In this document: in pieces, positions 34,961 to 46,305 of the stretch
Layout of the letters: every line of letters begins with the position of its first letter
Position numbering within the stretch: position 1 is the stretch's first letter
Origin: Streptosporangium saharense
Lineage (GTDB): Bacteria > Actinomycetota > Actinomycetes > Streptosporangiales > Streptosporangiaceae
Assembly (NCBI RefSeq): GCF_014203715.1
Contig: NZ_JACHJP010000010.1
Coordinates: 124,001 to 188,000, forward strand
DNA length: 64,000 nt
Reading direction: 5' to 3'
Notes under the pieces: generated by a model
The model's input: only the letters and a program-made list of their open reading frames with translations
Database searches by the model: none
What the model was told of the DNA's origin: nothing
Made by a program: the position numbers and the translations under genes

Positions 34961-36357
34961 CCGACGAGGGCTTCGGAGTGGTGCGTCCACTTCCGGGCAA
35001 GGGGCTGGTCGCCCATGTGGGTGGCCTGCTGCTGGTGTGTGACGCGGCCGAGCCCGTCGTCGAGGATCTTCTGGGGGCGCTCAGGGAGACGGCCGCCTCG
35101 GGCGGCGACGGCCGGGCGCTGGCCCGCCGCGTCGCCCAGGTGCTCGCGGTCGTGATGGGCGAGCCCGTCGCGTGCGCCGTCGCCGGTCCGGTCTCCTCCG
35201 GGGTGGCCGTGCTGGTCAGCGGCCCGGCGTTCGCCTCGGTCACCGGTCAGGGCGGTGAGGTGCAGCTCGCCGGGCGCGACGCCCTCACCTGGTCCGACCG
35301 GCTGGTTCCCGGCCCGGTCACCCGGGTCGAGCTGCGCCTGCCCGACGCCGGGCAGGCGCACCCGCTGACCCGGCTGGACAGCGGCGTGGTCAACGCGGGC
35401 GGCGTCCTGTGCGACCCCGCGGAGCCGGGGCAGGCGCCCGTACAGGCTCCGCGCCGCGAGCCCGCCCCCGAGCCCCTCCCGCAGGCCGCCCCCGTGGCGG
35501 CCTCTCCGGTGGAGACCGCGCCTCCACCGGTCGTCTCCGCGCCCTCCGAGTGGGCCGACCCCGCGCCGTCCCAGCCGTCCGTGGACTGGTCCGCGCCTCC
35601 GGTGCCTCCGGTGCCCCCGGCCGAGCCGGTGCCGCCCGCGCCGTACCCGATGGGCTCCCCCGACCACTACGCCCCAGGACCGCCCGCGCAGCAGGGGTGG
35701 CACTCCGACCCGGGGCCGCAGGCCCCCGCGATGGCCCAGCACGAACCCGAGCCCGTCCAGGACGTCCGCGACCAGCCCTTCGAGTACGAGCTGCTCATGC
35801 CCGGCGGTCCCCAGGGCACCGCGGAGTCTCCAGTGTCTCCGGTGTCCCCGGCGCCGCCCGGTGACCAGCAGGCCGAGTCGCGTCCGCTGGTCTACGGGGT
35901 GGACTGCAAGAACGACCACTTCAACGACCCGCGCGTGCCGTACTGCGCGGTCTGCGGCATCGCGCTGGTGCAGCGCACGCTCGTCCCCTACAAGGGGCCG
36001 CGCCCGCCGCTGGGCGTGCTCCTGCTCGACGACGGCACGACGCTGCGCCTCGACAGCGACTACCTGGTCGGCCGCGACCCCGAGCGGGCCCCCGAAGTCG
36101 CGGACGGGACGGTGCGCCCCGCCAAGGTCACCAGCCCCGACGGGTCGGTCTCGCGCCGACACCTGCGGGTCGCACTGGACGGCTGGGACGTCAACCTGGT
36201 CGATCTCGGCTCGGTCAACGGCACCCAGATCCAGCCGCCGGGGGACCCCAACTTCTACGACATCCCGCCGAACGAGCCGGTCGCCATCCTGCCGGGCACG
36301 ACCGTGCGGATCGGCGTCTCACGCACGATGCGCTACGAGTCGCACCGCAACCGCTGA
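34957..36357 (+). CDS. FHA domain protein with Pro-rich linker and zinc-ribbon-like motif
   Basis: 466 residues in three parts. Residues 1-150 form a compact domain (GKGLVAHVGGLLLVCDAAEP onward) of unknown role. Residues 155-310 are Pro/Ala-rich linker. The C-terminal part begins with a CxxC-like pair (VDCKNDHFNDPRVPYCAVCG), then an FHA domain with YLVGRDPE, SRRHLRVAL and LGSVNGTQI, the phospho-threonine-binding loops. FHA domains read phosphorylated Ser/Thr kinase targets; a Ser/Thr kinase lies about 2.1 kb away. It ends 2 bp from a convergent antiporter gene. Confidence 0.85.
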   Translation: MTDEGFGVVRPLPGKGLVAHVGGLLLVCDAAEPVVEDLLGALRETAASGGDGRALARRVAQVLAVVMGEPVACAVAGPVSSGVAVLVSGPAFASVTGQGGEVQLAGRDALTWSDRLVPGPVTRVELRLPDAGQAHPLTRLDSGVVNAGGVLCDPAEPGQAPVQAPRREPAPEPLPQAAPVAASPVETAPPPVVSAPSEWADPAPSQPSVDWSAPPVPPVPPAEPVPPAPYPMGSPDHYAPGPPAQQGWHSDPGPQAPAMAQHEPEPVQDVRDQPFEYELLMPGGPQGTAESPVSPVSPAPPGDQQAESRPLVYGVDCKNDHFNDPRVPYCAVCGIALVQRTLVPYKGPRPPLGVLLLDDGTTLRLDSDYLVGRDPERAPEVADGTVRPAKVTSPDGSVSRRHLRVALDGWDVNLVDLGSVNGTQIQPPGDPNFYDIPPNEPVAILPGTTVRIGVSRTMRYESHRNR

Positions 36358-36359
36358 TC

Positions 36360-38339
36360 TCAGCTCCGCGCGGGGGGTACGGGCTCGCGCAGCGCGGAGA
36401 CGAGTGCGGACCAGTCCACCGGGTCGGCGTCCCGCTCCGCCCGGACCAGCAGGTGTCCCGCGGCGTCCCTGGCGCTCTCCCCGGCCACGGTGAGGGCGTC
36501 CTCGGGCACCGGCCCGCCGCCCACCTCGACCCCGAGCCCGTCCAGCCGCCTGACCAGGGCGGAGGCCCTGCCGCCGCCCTCGACCACCAGCGGGCGCCCA
36601 CCGGCCAGCGCCAGGATGAGCGCCACGCGGACGGCGGCCTCGTCGGCCTGCTGTACCGCGACCGGTCCCCGTGAGGTCAGCGGGGCAGCGGAGGTCACCG
36701 TGACCACGGGACAGGTGACCCCGTCGCGGATCTCCGCGTATCCGGGAACGCCCTCGGGCAGCACCACCAGGTCGGGGGAGGCTCCCACGGCCAGTTCCGC
36801 CAGCTCGGTGCCGACGGAGGCGCTGAAGCGGCTCACCACCCTCGCCTCGTGGCCGTGGGCGCGCACGACCTCCGCCAGGACCTCAAGATCGTGGAGGGTC
36901 TCCGCCAGCTCGGCCAGTTCCGACGACAGGCCCCCGCCGAGTTCGAGACGGCCGCCCGGATAGGGCCGCAGGTGGGCGAGGATCACCTTGGCGGGCGGGG
37001 CGGAACGGGCCAGGACGGCCGCCAGCTCCGCCAGCGGGACCTGCTCGGCGGGGGAGCCGGGCACGACGACCAGCACGCGGTGGGCGGCGCTCACGCCGAG
37101 GGCCTCGCGTTCGGCCTGCGCGATGTCACGCGCCACCCGGCGTTCGGGATAGACCCTGCGCAGCACGGGCCCCGTCATCGCCGTGGTCAGCAGCGCCATC
37201 ACGACCATCAGCGAGTACAGCTCGTTGTCGAGCACGCCCTTCTGCAGCCCGACGGACAGGATGACGATCTCGGTGAGCCCCCGGGTGTTGAGCAGCGTGG
37301 CGATGGCCAGCGCCTGCCGCCCTGGCAGCTGGGTGCGGGCCGCGACGTAGGAGCCGACCAGCTTGCCGCCGATCGCGACCACCAGGATCGCCGCGAGCGT
37401 CCCCAGACTGGACAGGTCGAGCGAGCGGAGATCGACGTTGAGTCCCGCCACCACGAAGAACATCGGCAGCAGCAGGAGCACGGCGAGCTGTTCGAGGCGT
37501 TCGAGGATCTCGTGGTTGAGCCGCTCGGCCCCCTCGCGGGGCATCACGGCGCCGAAGACGAACGCCCCGAAGATGAAGTGCACGTGCATCCACTCGGTGG
37601 CCCAGGAGGAGGCCAGCAGGCCGATGAGAACCACGGACAGCAGCCCCGGGGTCAGCCTGCCCGCCCGCTGCCACGCGGGCACCAGACGGGCCAGTAGCGG
37701 CCGCACGACCAGGAACATCACCAGCCCGTACGGCAGGGCCAGCGCGACCTTCCACTGCCCCTCGCCCCCGTCCGCGCTCGCGAGCCCGACGACCACCGCG
37801 AGCGCGGTCCAGGCGAGCACGTCGATCACCGCGGCCGAGGCCAGCGAGAGGCCGCCGACCGTGACGCGCTGCATCCCCCGGTCGGTGATGACCCTGGCCA
37901 ACACGGGGAAGGCGGTCGCCGCCATCGCCGCGCCCATGAACAGCACGAACGGCAGCGTTTTCGACCCGTCCACGTGGTCGCCCGCTATGCCGAGCGCCAG
38001 CGCGCAGCCGAGGACGAACGGCAGGAGCGTCGAGCCGAGCGCGATGACGACCGCGATCCTGCCCTTGCCCCTGACCAGCTTCTGGTCCAGCTCCAGGCCG
38101 ACGACGAACATGAACAGCACGAGCCCGACGTCGGCAAGGGCCTGCAGCGGGGGAAGCATCCCGGGGCCGAACAGCCGGTCGCCGACCAGCGGCCCGAGCA
38201 GGGTGGGACCGAGCAGGATGCCGGCCACGATCTCCCCGACGACCGGGGGCTGGCCGAGCCGCCTGGCCGCGGCTCCCAGCAGCCGCGCCGCGACGAGGAC
38301 GATCACGAGATCAAGCAGAAGCAGGTCAACCTGGAACAC
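36360..38339 (-). CDS. CPA2-family cation/proton antiporter
   Basis: 659 residues. About 12 membrane helices fill residues 1-390, starting VFQVDLLLLDLVIVLVAARLLG, with the family hallmarks LGQPPVVGEIVAGILLGPTLLG and an Asp-containing ion-site helix. The remaining 260 residues form a soluble domain resembling two universal-stress-type folds (VLVVVPGSPAEQVPLAELAAVL). It exchanges Na+ or K+ for protons. I chose the GTG at 38339 because GGGAAG precedes it and a longer reading adds a hydrophilic leader before the first helix. Divergent from a Ser/Thr kinase. Confidence 0.88.
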   Translation of the reverse strand: MFQVDLLLLDLVIVLVAARLLGAAARRLGQPPVVGEIVAGILLGPTLLGPLVGDRLFGPGMLPPLQALADVGLVLFMFVVGLELDQKLVRGKGRIAVVIALGSTLLPFVLGCALALGIAGDHVDGSKTLPFVLFMGAAMAATAFPVLARVITDRGMQRVTVGGLSLASAAVIDVLAWTALAVVVGLASADGGEGQWKVALALPYGLVMFLVVRPLLARLVPAWQRAGRLTPGLLSVVLIGLLASSWATEWMHVHFIFGAFVFGAVMPREGAERLNHEILERLEQLAVLLLLPMFFVVAGLNVDLRSLDLSSLGTLAAILVVAIGGKLVGSYVAARTQLPGRQALAIATLLNTRGLTEIVILSVGLQKGVLDNELYSLMVVMALLTTAMTGPVLRRVYPERRVARDIAQAEREALGVSAAHRVLVVVPGSPAEQVPLAELAAVLARSAPPAKVILAHLRPYPGGRLELGGGLSSELAELAETLHDLEVLAEVVRAHGHEARVVSRFSASVGTELAELAVGASPDLVVLPEGVPGYAEIRDGVTCPVVTVTSAAPLTSRGPVAVQQADEAAVRVALILALAGGRPLVVEGGGRASALVRRLDGLGVEVGGGPVPEDALTVAGESARDAAGHLLVRAERDADPVDWSALVSALREPVPPARS

Positions 38340-38449
38340 TGGGACACGCTTCCCGTAAGTAATGAAAAGCCCCGAGAATGACCAAGGTGACGTTACCGTC
38401 TGTGGCAGATCACCGCGAGCGTCGCGGAAGGTGCGAAGGGGGACCATCG

Positions 38450-39238
38450 GTGGAGGGCATCGCCGACTACGAGTTCGTCCGCCCGCTGGGGGCGGGCAAC
38501 CATGGCGAGTTCTACCTGGCGAGGAAACCGCAGCGGCTGCCGGTCGAGGCCGACCTGGTGGCGGTGAAGGTGGTCGGCGGCACCGGCAAGGACGCCTTCC
38601 GGCGGGCGACCAGGGAGCTGAAGGCCTTCGCCGCGGTGCGCTCGCCGTACCTCGTGACGCTCTACGACGCCGGGCAGCAGGGCGGGGTCTTCTACTACTC
38701 GATGGAGTATCTCCCGGAGGGCTCCCTGAGGCTGCCCGCGACGCCGCCCTCGCGCGAGCGGGTCCTGCGCTCGGTCGCGTGCGCGGCCCACGCCGTCCAG
38801 GCGCTGCACGAGGAGGGCATCGTGCACCGGGACGTCAAGCCCGGCAACGTGCTGCTCACCGAGACCGGGGGCAAGCTGTCCGACCTGGGCCTGTCGCAGG
38901 TGCTGACGCCGGGCGCGACGGTGACCGGGATGGGCGACATCGGGTCGGTCGAGTTCACCGACCCCGCGCTGCTGCGGGGCGACGACCCCTCGCCCGCGGG
39001 GGACGTGTGGTCGCTCGGGGCGACGCTGCACTGGTCGGTGACCCGCACCGGTCTGTACGGCGAGCTGCCCGTCCACGACCCGCTGCTGACCCTGCGCAAG
39101 GTCAACACGACGCCGCCCTCGGTCAGCGGCGACCTGGAGCCCGGGCTGGCCGACCTCGTCCTGGCCTGCATCGGGGAACCGGCCCGGCGGCCGACCGCCA
39201 GGGGGGTCGCCGACCGCCTGTACGCGCTGCTCGGCTGA
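38450..39238 (+). CDS. Soluble Ser/Thr protein kinase with DLG motif
   Basis: About 262 residues, just a kinase domain with no membrane helix or sensor part. P-loop GAGNHGEF, ATP lysine in VAVKVV, catalytic HRDVKPGN, and DLG (SDLGLSQVL) in place of the usual DFG. The APE motif is replaced by FTDPAL. Key catalytic Asp, Asn and Lys are kept, so activity is likely. The GTG at 38450 has AAGGGGG upstream and starts right before the kinase fold; an in-frame ATG at 38378 adds a 24-residue leader and would sit next to the antiporter start. It converges with the GNAT gene. Confidence 0.85.
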   Translation: MEGIADYEFVRPLGAGNHGEFYLARKPQRLPVEADLVAVKVVGGTGKDAFRRATRELKAFAAVRSPYLVTLYDAGQQGGVFYYSMEYLPEGSLRLPATPPSRERVLRSVACAAHAVQALHEEGIVHRDVKPGNVLLTETGGKLSDLGLSQVLTPGATVTGMGDIGSVEFTDPALLRGDDPSPAGDVWSLGATLHWSVTRTGLYGELPVHDPLLTLRKVNTTPPSVSGDLEPGLADLVLACIGEPARRPTARGVADRLYALLG

Positions 39239-39241
39239 GAG

Positions 39242-40339
39242 CTACTCCCGCAGCCTGTACCACTGCAGGTCGTCCAGGCGGGTACCGTCGGGGCCGGGCA
39301 GCAGGCCGCGCGCCAGCCTCTCCTTGGCGAAGCCCGCGCGCTCCAGCACCCGGTGCGAGGCGTGGTTGCCGGGGGAGGTGCCCGCGATGATCCTGGCCAG
39401 CGCGGTGTGCTCGAAGGCCCACCCGACGAGCAGGTCGACAGCCCGCGTGGTCAGGCCCCGGCCGCGGAAGGCGGGCAGCAGGCTGTAGCCGGTCATCGCC
39501 TGACCGAGCACCGGGACGATCGAGGTCAGTTGGATGTGCCCGGCGAAGGCGTCCGTCGCGGCGTCCCTGATCGTCAGCTCGACGCGTTCGCCCGCGAGCC
39601 AGTGCGCACCCGCCTCCCGGCACAGTCGCTCGGCCCTGGCCCTGTCGGGGCCCTGCGGGGGGACGCTGTAGCGCACGACGTCGGGCAGGTTCTCCAGCGT
39701 GTGATAGTCGTCGGCGTCCCCGGGGCCCAGCGGCCTCAGCCGTACCACACCGTCGGTCAGCGAGCCGCCGGGCAGGGCGGGCAGGAAGGGGTGGACGCGT
39801 TCGCCAGGCTCGCCGTACAGGCGGGCGAAGGCCACCAGGTCGGCCCGGCCGCCGTCCCTGCGGGCCTCGGCCGAGCGCCTGACGCCCTCGCGCTGGAAAC
39901 CGGCGGCGAGCGCGACCCGCTGGCTGGCGAGGTTCTCCACATCCGCCAGCAGCTCGATCCGCCGCACCCCGAGGGCGAAGGCCCACTCGGTGAGCGCCCT
40001 GGTGGCCGCCGTCGCCACGCCCCGCCCCTGCGCCCACGGCGCCACCAGGTAGCCCACCTCGCCGTTGCCGCGCGCGTCGAGCGGCTTGAGGCCGATGTTG
40101 CCCAGCCACTCGTCGGTCTCGGTGTCCGCGATGGCGAAGGACGCGCCGCCGTCCCGCCACGCCTGCTCGGCCATTCCCAGGTAGGCGAGCGCGTCGTCGC
40201 GGGTGTACGGCACCGGCAGGGTCGGCAGGAAGCGACTGACGCGGGGGTCGGCACAGGCGCGGGCGATCGGCTCGACGTCGGACTTCGCGGGTGGGCGCAG
40301 GACGACGTCCCGGGAGAGGATCATGTCTTGTGGGAGCAT
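39242..40339 (-). CDS. Tandem GNAT acetyltransferase
   Basis: 365 residues made of two GNAT domains of the RimJ/RimL type. The first shows VVLRPPAKSDVEPIARA and the acetyl-CoA loop APWAQGRGVATAATRA; the second VVRLRPLGPGDADDYHTL and PAFRGRGLTTRAVDLL, followed by NHASHRVLERAGF. Each could acetylate an N-terminus or amino group; one half may be structural. The start is uncertain among ATG 40339, ATG 40324 and TTG 40345. Convergent with the kinase (3 bp apart) and divergent from trmI. Confidence 0.82.
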   Translation of the reverse strand: MLPQDMILSRDVVLRPPAKSDVEPIARACADPRVSRFLPTLPVPYTRDDALAYLGMAEQAWRDGGASFAIADTETDEWLGNIGLKPLDARGNGEVGYLVAPWAQGRGVATAATRALTEWAFALGVRRIELLADVENLASQRVALAAGFQREGVRRSAEARRDGGRADLVAFARLYGEPGERVHPFLPALPGGSLTDGVVRLRPLGPGDADDYHTLENLPDVVRYSVPPQGPDRARAERLCREAGAHWLAGERVELTIRDAATDAFAGHIQLTSIVPVLGQAMTGYSLLPAFRGRGLTTRAVDLLVGWAFEHTALARIIAGTSPGNHASHRVLERAGFAKERLARGLLPGPDGTRLDDLQWYRLRE

Positions 40340-40414
40340 CCCCAAGTGCTATCAGGTCCCCACGAAGGCGGACCAACCATTTCCGTCCTGGACGTCCCGC
40401 GGGGATCTTCGTGA

Positions 40415-41332
<918 letters not shown>

Positions 41333-41537
41333 TGACGATTCAGCCACGAGGGTGCGTCGGAGAGTGACGCGGGAACAGATCTCCGTGTTCTTATGCTCCA
41401 AGGACTAAACGCACGATAAGGGATTGTTAAGTGCCTACTTAATGTAGCCATACGAACACCGCTCGGCCAGGTAAGGGACAGCCCCCAGATGGGTAGGGTT
41501 TTGAGTAGTCGGTCTCGACTGGGAAGGAGGTGACGCC

Positions 41538-43301
41538 GTGGCAGCTCGCGACGACGCCGAGGCTCGTGCCGCGCAGCGCGAACGGGAGGTCGCCGACCTC
41601 ACAGCACAGGTCTCCTTCCTGCAGGAGGAGATCACCACGCTACGTCGGAAGCTGACGGAGTCTCCCCGGCAGGCCAGGATCCTCGAAGAGCGTCTCCACG
41701 AAGCGCAGGCGAACCTCGCGGCCGTAACCGGCCAGAACGAGCGTCTTGTGGCCACCCTCAAGGAGGCCAGGGACCAGATCGTCGCGCTCAAGGAGGAAGT
41801 CGACCGGTTGGCGCAGCCGCCCTCCGGCTTCGGCGTGTTCCTTGAGTCCAGGGAAGACGGCACGGTGGAGGTCTTCACCGGTGGTCGCAAACTTCGAGTG
41901 AACGTCAGTCCAGCGGTTGACGTCGACTCGCTGAAGCGTGGCCAGGAGGTCATGCTCAACGAGGCGCTCAACGTCGTCGAGGCCCTCGGATACGAGGAAG
42001 TCGGCGAGATCGTGATGCTCAAGGAGCTCCTTGAGGACGGCCAGCGCGCGCTGGTGATCTCGCACGCCGACGAGGAGCGGGTGGTGAGACTGGCCGAGTC
42101 CTTGCTCGACCAGCCGATCCGCGCGGGCGACTCGCTGCTGCTGGAGCCGCGCTCCGGTTACGTCTACGAGCGCATTCCCAAGTCCGAGGTCGAGGAGCTC
42201 GTCCTGGAGGAGGTGCCCGACATCTCCTACGAGGAGATCGGCGGGCTCATGCGGCAGATCGAGCAGATCAGGGACGCCATCGAGCTTCCCTACCTGCACG
42301 CCGACCTCTTCCGCGAGCACAAGCTCCGTCCCCCCAAGGGCGTGCTGCTGTACGGCCCGCCCGGATGTGGCAAGACGCTCATCGCCAAGGCGGTGGCCAA
42401 CTCCCTGGCCAAGCAGGTCGCGGAGAAGACCGGCCAGTCCGGCAAGAGCTTCTTCCTCAACATCAAGGGTCCCGAGCTTCTCAACAAGTACGTCGGCGAG
42501 ACCGAGCGGCACATCCGCCTGGTCTTCCAGCGCGCCAGGGAGAAGGCCTCCGAGGGCACCCCGGTGATCGTGTTCTTCGACGAGATGGACTCGATCTTCA
42601 GGACCCGTGGCTCCGGCGTCTCCTCCGACGTCGAGAACACCATCGTTCCCCAGCTCCTGTCCGAGATCGACGGCGTCGAGGGCCTGGAGAACGTCATCGT
42701 GATCGGCGCCTCCAACCGCGAGGACATGATCGACCCGGCGATCCTGCGGCCCGGCCGTCTGGACGTCAAGATCAAGATCGAGCGGCCGGACGCCGAGGCG
42801 GCCAGGGACATCTTCTCGAAGTACCTCATCGAGGACCTTCCGCTGCACGCCGACGATCTGGCCGAGCACGGCTCCAGCCGTGAGGGCACGATCTCGGCCA
42901 TGATCCAGCGGGTGGTCGAGCGGATGTACACCGAGAGCGAGGAGAACCGCTTCCTTGAGGTGACCTACGCCAACGGCGACAAGGAGGTCCTGTACTTCAA
43001 GGACTTCAACTCCGGCGCGATGATCCAGAACATTGTCGACCGCGGCAAGAAGATGGCCATCAAGCAGTTCCTCGACACCGGGCAGAAGGGGCTGAGGATC
43101 CAGCACCTGATGGCGGCCTGCGTGGACGAGTTCTCCGAGAACGAGGACCTGCCCAACACCACCAACCCCGACGACTGGGCCCGCATCTCCGGCAAGAAGG
43201 GCGAGCGGATCGTCTACATCCGCACCCTCGTGACGGGCAAGCAGGGCACCGAGGCGGGCCGGTCCATCGACACGGTCGCCAACACCGGTCAGTACCTGTA
43301 G
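41538..43301 (+). CDS. arc: Proteasome-associated AAA ATPase (ARC/Mpa)
   Basis: 587 residues. The N-terminal coiled coil (about 1-70: [19 protein letters not shown]) captures Pup. Two OB folds (about 80-230) form the entry ring, and the AAA module follows with Walker A GPPGCGKT (near 271), Walker B VFFDEMDS (near 343) and the Arg-finger region ILRPGRLD. The chain ends GQYL, the tail that docks into the proteasome alpha ring. It unfolds pupylated proteins into the chamber. GTG start with GGAAGGAGG upstream. A 205-bp AT-richer leader region separates it from trmI. Confidence 0.97.
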   Translation: MAARDDAEARAAQREREVADLTAQVSFLQEEITTLRRKLTESPRQARILEERLHEAQANLAAVTGQNERLVATLKEARDQIVALKEEVDRLAQPPSGFGVFLESREDGTVEVFTGGRKLRVNVSPAVDVDSLKRGQEVMLNEALNVVEALGYEEVGEIVMLKELLEDGQRALVISHADEERVVRLAESLLDQPIRAGDSLLLEPRSGYVYERIPKSEVEELVLEEVPDISYEEIGGLMRQIEQIRDAIELPYLHADLFREHKLRPPKGVLLYGPPGCGKTLIAKAVANSLAKQVAEKTGQSGKSFFLNIKGPELLNKYVGETERHIRLVFQRAREKASEGTPVIVFFDEMDSIFRTRGSGVSSDVENTIVPQLLSEIDGVEGLENVIVIGASNREDMIDPAILRPGRLDVKIKIERPDAEAARDIFSKYLIEDLPLHADDLAEHGSSREGTISAMIQRVVERMYTESEENRFLEVTYANGDKEVLYFKDFNSGAMIQNIVDRGKKMAIKQFLDTGQKGLRIQHLMAACVDEFSENEDLPNTTNPDDWARISGKKGERIVYIRTLVTGKQGTEAGRSIDTVANTGQYL

Positions 43302-43313
43302 ACGCACCACCGA

Positions 43314-43345
43314 GGCGGCGCGGTCCTTCCGAGGACCGCGCCGCC
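43314..43345 (+). terminator. Hairpin terminator after the proteasomal ATPase gene
   Basis: GGCGGCGCGGTCC and GGACCGCGCCGCC pair perfectly (13 bp) around a 6-nt loop, 13 bp past the stop codon. No T run. A second perfect palindrome, CCGGAAGGCCTTCCGG, lies at 43355-43370. Confidence 0.65.
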
Positions 43346-43471
43346 CTCGCGTCTCCGGAAGGCCTTCCGGGAGAGCCGGGAAACCGGGGGAACAAGATCC
43401 GGCCCGAGGGAACCCGGATGATCGAAACACCGTCCAAGTGGCGTGCGTGAACACTTCGCCCCGGCGGGCAC

Positions 43472-44638
43472 ATGACCGGCACGGCTACGGGCACGACCAC
43501 AAGGGGAACCGGCCGTCTCGCAGAACTCGACCTCCTGCGCTTCCTCGCCGCCGCCGGGGTCGTCTCCTTCCACTACCTCATCGCCTTCGCCTCCGTCTGG
43601 GGGGAGCGCCCGGCGAAACTGTTCCCGGCGACCGCCACCCCGGCGGGGCTGGGCATCCTCGGCGTCGAGCTGTTCTTCATGATCAGCGGCTTCGTGATCC
43701 TGATGAGCATCTGGGGGAGGGGCCTGGGCGCCTTCGCCCTGTCACGCCTGGTGCGGCTCTTCCCCGCCTACTGGATCAGCGTGGGCGTCGTCGCCGCCGT
43801 CTACGGCCTCGGCGCGGCCACGGCTCTGGACCCCAAGCTCGGCCTGCGCGACTACCTGGTCAACCTGACCATGTTCCAGCGCGCCTTCGGCCTGACCGAC
43901 GCCAACGGCGTCTACTGGTCGCTCTGGGCGGAGCTGCGCTTCTACCTGCTGATCTCGATCCTGGTGATCGTCGGGGTGACGTTCGTCCGCTGCCTGGTCT
44001 TCATGGGCGTGTGGCTGCTGGCGGCCGGGATCCTCACCGGCAACGAGAACGAGTGGGTCCAGCTAATCGTGATGCCGAAGTACGCGCCGTACTTCGTCGG
44101 CGGCATGGCCTTCTTCCTCATGACGAAGTACGGCCCCAAGCCCGTGCTGTGGTGTGTGGCCGGGATCAGCGGTGGCCTGGCGGTCAACGCGGCCCTGGCA
44201 AGGGTCGAGGGCAGGATCGACGCGGTCGGCTACGCCGCGATGCCGGTGCCCGGCTGGGCGGTCGTCGTGACCGTCGTGATCTTCTACGTGCTCATGGCGC
44301 TGGTCGCGCTCGGCGCCCTCAGCAGGCTGCGCTGGCGCGGGCTGGTCGTGCTCGGCGCGCTGACCTACCCCCTCTACCTGTTCCACTCGACGGTCGCCGC
44401 CGTGCTCGTGCCGGTGCTGCGTGACACGCTGCCACCCTGGCTGACCGCCACGGTCACCGTGCTGGTCACGCTGGCGCTCTCCTACCTGGTTCACCGGCTG
44501 GTCGAACGGCCCGTCCAGGAGTTTGTCAAGGCCAGGAGGAGGCGGGCAGCCGTACCTGATGGGCGGGGAGCGGTCCCTGGGCCGTGGGTGCCGGGGGTGC
44601 CGGGAGAAAAGGCATCAGAAAAGGCCTCTGTGCCATAA
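43472..44638 (+). CDS. Membrane acyltransferase (acyltransferase-3/OafA family)
   Basis: 388 residues with about ten membrane helices. The family opening [18 protein letters not shown] carries the conserved catalytic-region histidine, and [10 protein letters not shown] follows. These enzymes O-acylate sugars or antibiotics at the membrane. The C-terminus is a charged, Pro-rich tail. It lies between the proteasomal ATPase and dop without shared function; transfer of this gene into the locus is likely. Its own start ATG 43472 has no strong Shine-Dalgarno. Confidence 0.88.
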   Translation: MTGTATGTTTRGTGRLAELDLLRFLAAAGVVSFHYLIAFASVWGERPAKLFPATATPAGLGILGVELFFMISGFVILMSIWGRGLGAFALSRLVRLFPAYWISVGVVAAVYGLGAATALDPKLGLRDYLVNLTMFQRAFGLTDANGVYWSLWAELRFYLLISILVIVGVTFVRCLVFMGVWLLAAGILTGNENEWVQLIVMPKYAPYFVGGMAFFLMTKYGPKPVLWCVAGISGGLAVNAALARVEGRIDAVGYAAMPVPGWAVVVTVVIFYVLMALVALGALSRLRWRGLVVLGALTYPLYLFHSTVAAVLVPVLRDTLPPWLTATVTVLVTLALSYLVHRLVERPVQEFVKARRRRAAVPDGRGAVPGPWVPGVPGEKASEKASVP

Positions 44639-44723
44639 CTGTCTGGTCAACGGGGATAGTGAAGGGTCTAGGGTCGGGGATATATACGGCGGAGTAGTCG
44701 TCCTGGATGAACAGAGGGTGCGC

Positions 44724-46241
44724 ATGACGGTACGGCGGGTGATGGGCATCGAGACCGAATACGGCATCTCCGTGCCCGGACAGCCGGGGGCCAACGCTAT
44801 GGTGACCTCCTCCCAGGTGGTGAACGCCTACCTGGCGGCCTCGGCGGCCAGGGCCAGGCGAGCACGCTGGGACTTCGAGGAGGAGAACCCGCTGCGCGAC
44901 GCCCGGGGCTTCGACCTGTCCAGGGAGGTGGCCGACCAGAGCCAGCTCACGGACGAGGATCTGGGCCTGGCCAACGTGATCCTCACCAACGGGGCCCGGC
45001 TGTACGTGGATCACGCCCATCCCGAATACTCGACTCCCGAATGCACCAACCCACGAGCCGCGGTGATCTGGGACAAGGCGGGGGAGCGCGTCATGTACGA
45101 CGCCGCGACCCGCGCCTCGGCCGTCCCCGCCAACGCTCCGATCCAGCTCTACAAGAACAACACCGACAACAAGGGCGCCTCCTACGGCTGCCACGAGAAC
45201 TACCTGATGCGCCGGGCCACGCCGTTCGCCGACATCGTCAGGCACCTGACCCCGTTCTTCGTCTCCCGGCAGGTCGTCGTCGGCGCGGGCCGGGTCGGCA
45301 TCGGTCAGGACTCCCGGGGTGAGGGCTTCCAGATCAGCCAGCGGGCCGACTTCTTCGAAGTCGAGGTCGGCCTGGAGACCACGCTCAAGCGGCCGATCAT
45401 CAACACCAGGGACGAGCCGCACGCCGACCCGGAGAAGTACCGCAGGCTGCACGTCATCATCGGCGACGCCAACATGTCGGAGATCTCGACCTACCTGAAG
45501 CTGGGCTCGACCGCGCTGGTCCTCGCCATGATCGAGGACGGCTACTTCACCCGTGACCTCGCGGTCGACAACCCGGTCCAGGCGCTGCGCGCGGTCTCCC
45601 ACGACCCCACGCTGAAGTACGAGATCCCGATGCGCGACGGCCGCAGGCTCACCGCGGTGCAACTGCAGATGGAGTACCTCGAACTGGCCCGCAAGTATGC
45701 CGAGGAGCGCAGCGGCAACGGCGTGGATGAGGTCACCAAGGACGTCCTCGACCGCTGGGAGTCCGTCCTGACCCGCCTGGCCGAGGACCCGATGCAGCTG
45801 TCGCGGGAGCTCGACTGGGTGGCCAAGCTCGAACTCCTTGAGGGCTACCGCTCGCGTGACGGCCTGGCCTGGTCGCACCCGCGTCTGCAGCTCGTCGATC
45901 TGCAGTACTCCGACATCCGCCCGGACCGGGGCCTGTACAACCGGCTGGTCGCCCGGGGCAGGATGCAGCGCCTGGTGACCGAGGAGGAGGTCCAGCGGGC
46001 CATCGAGGCCCCGCCGAGCGACACGCGGGCCTACTTCAGGGGCCGCTGCCTGAGCCAGTTCAGCGAGTCGGTCGCGGCCGCCTCGTGGGACTCCGTCATC
46101 TTCGACATTCCAGGTAGGGAATCGCTGCAGCGCGTCCCGACCATGGAGCCGCTGCGCGGTACCAAGGCCCACGTCGGCGAGCTGTTCGACCGTTGCCGTA
46201 CCGCGTCCGACCTGGTGACCGCCCTCACGGGCGATCAGTGA
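44724..46241 (+). CDS. dop: Dop, Pup deamidase/depupylase
   Basis: 505 residues, glutamine-synthetase-like fold. The start [19 protein letters not shown] has the ATP/Mg glutamates of the GxExEYG motif; further landmarks are [39 protein letters not shown] and [18 protein letters not shown]. It deamidates the C-terminal Gln of Pup and removes Pup from proteins. A short stretch at residues 24-40 (GQPGANAMV) is the Dop loop absent in PafA, which separates the two paralogues. ATG 44724 chosen by family length. An AT-rich TATATAC about 40 nt upstream may be its promoter -10. Confidence 0.95.
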   Translation: MTVRRVMGIETEYGISVPGQPGANAMVTSSQVVNAYLAASAARARRARWDFEEENPLRDARGFDLSREVADQSQLTDEDLGLANVILTNGARLYVDHAHPEYSTPECTNPRAAVIWDKAGERVMYDAATRASAVPANAPIQLYKNNTDNKGASYGCHENYLMRRATPFADIVRHLTPFFVSRQVVVGAGRVGIGQDSRGEGFQISQRADFFEVEVGLETTLKRPIINTRDEPHADPEKYRRLHVIIGDANMSEISTYLKLGSTALVLAMIEDGYFTRDLAVDNPVQALRAVSHDPTLKYEIPMRDGRRLTAVQLQMEYLELARKYAEERSGNGVDEVTKDVLDRWESVLTRLAEDPMQLSRELDWVAKLELLEGYRSRDGLAWSHPRLQLVDLQYSDIRPDRGLYNRLVARGRMQRLVTEEEVQRAIEAPPSDTRAYFRGRCLSQFSESVAAASWDSVIFDIPGRESLQRVPTMEPLRGTKAHVGELFDRCRTASDLVTALTGDQ

Positions 46242-46245
46242 CCCG

Positions 46246-46280
46246 CTGTGCGGGCGGGTGTACCCGTCCGCACAGTTTCT
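46246..46280 (+). terminator. Terminator of dop
   Basis: CTGTGCGGGCGGG pairs with CCCGTCCGCACAG (13 bp, one G-U) around TGTA, followed by TTTCT. It begins 4 bp past the stop codon. Confidence 0.8.
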
Positions 46281-46305
46281 GGTTCTCTGTCCGCTATCGT
46301 ATGGA

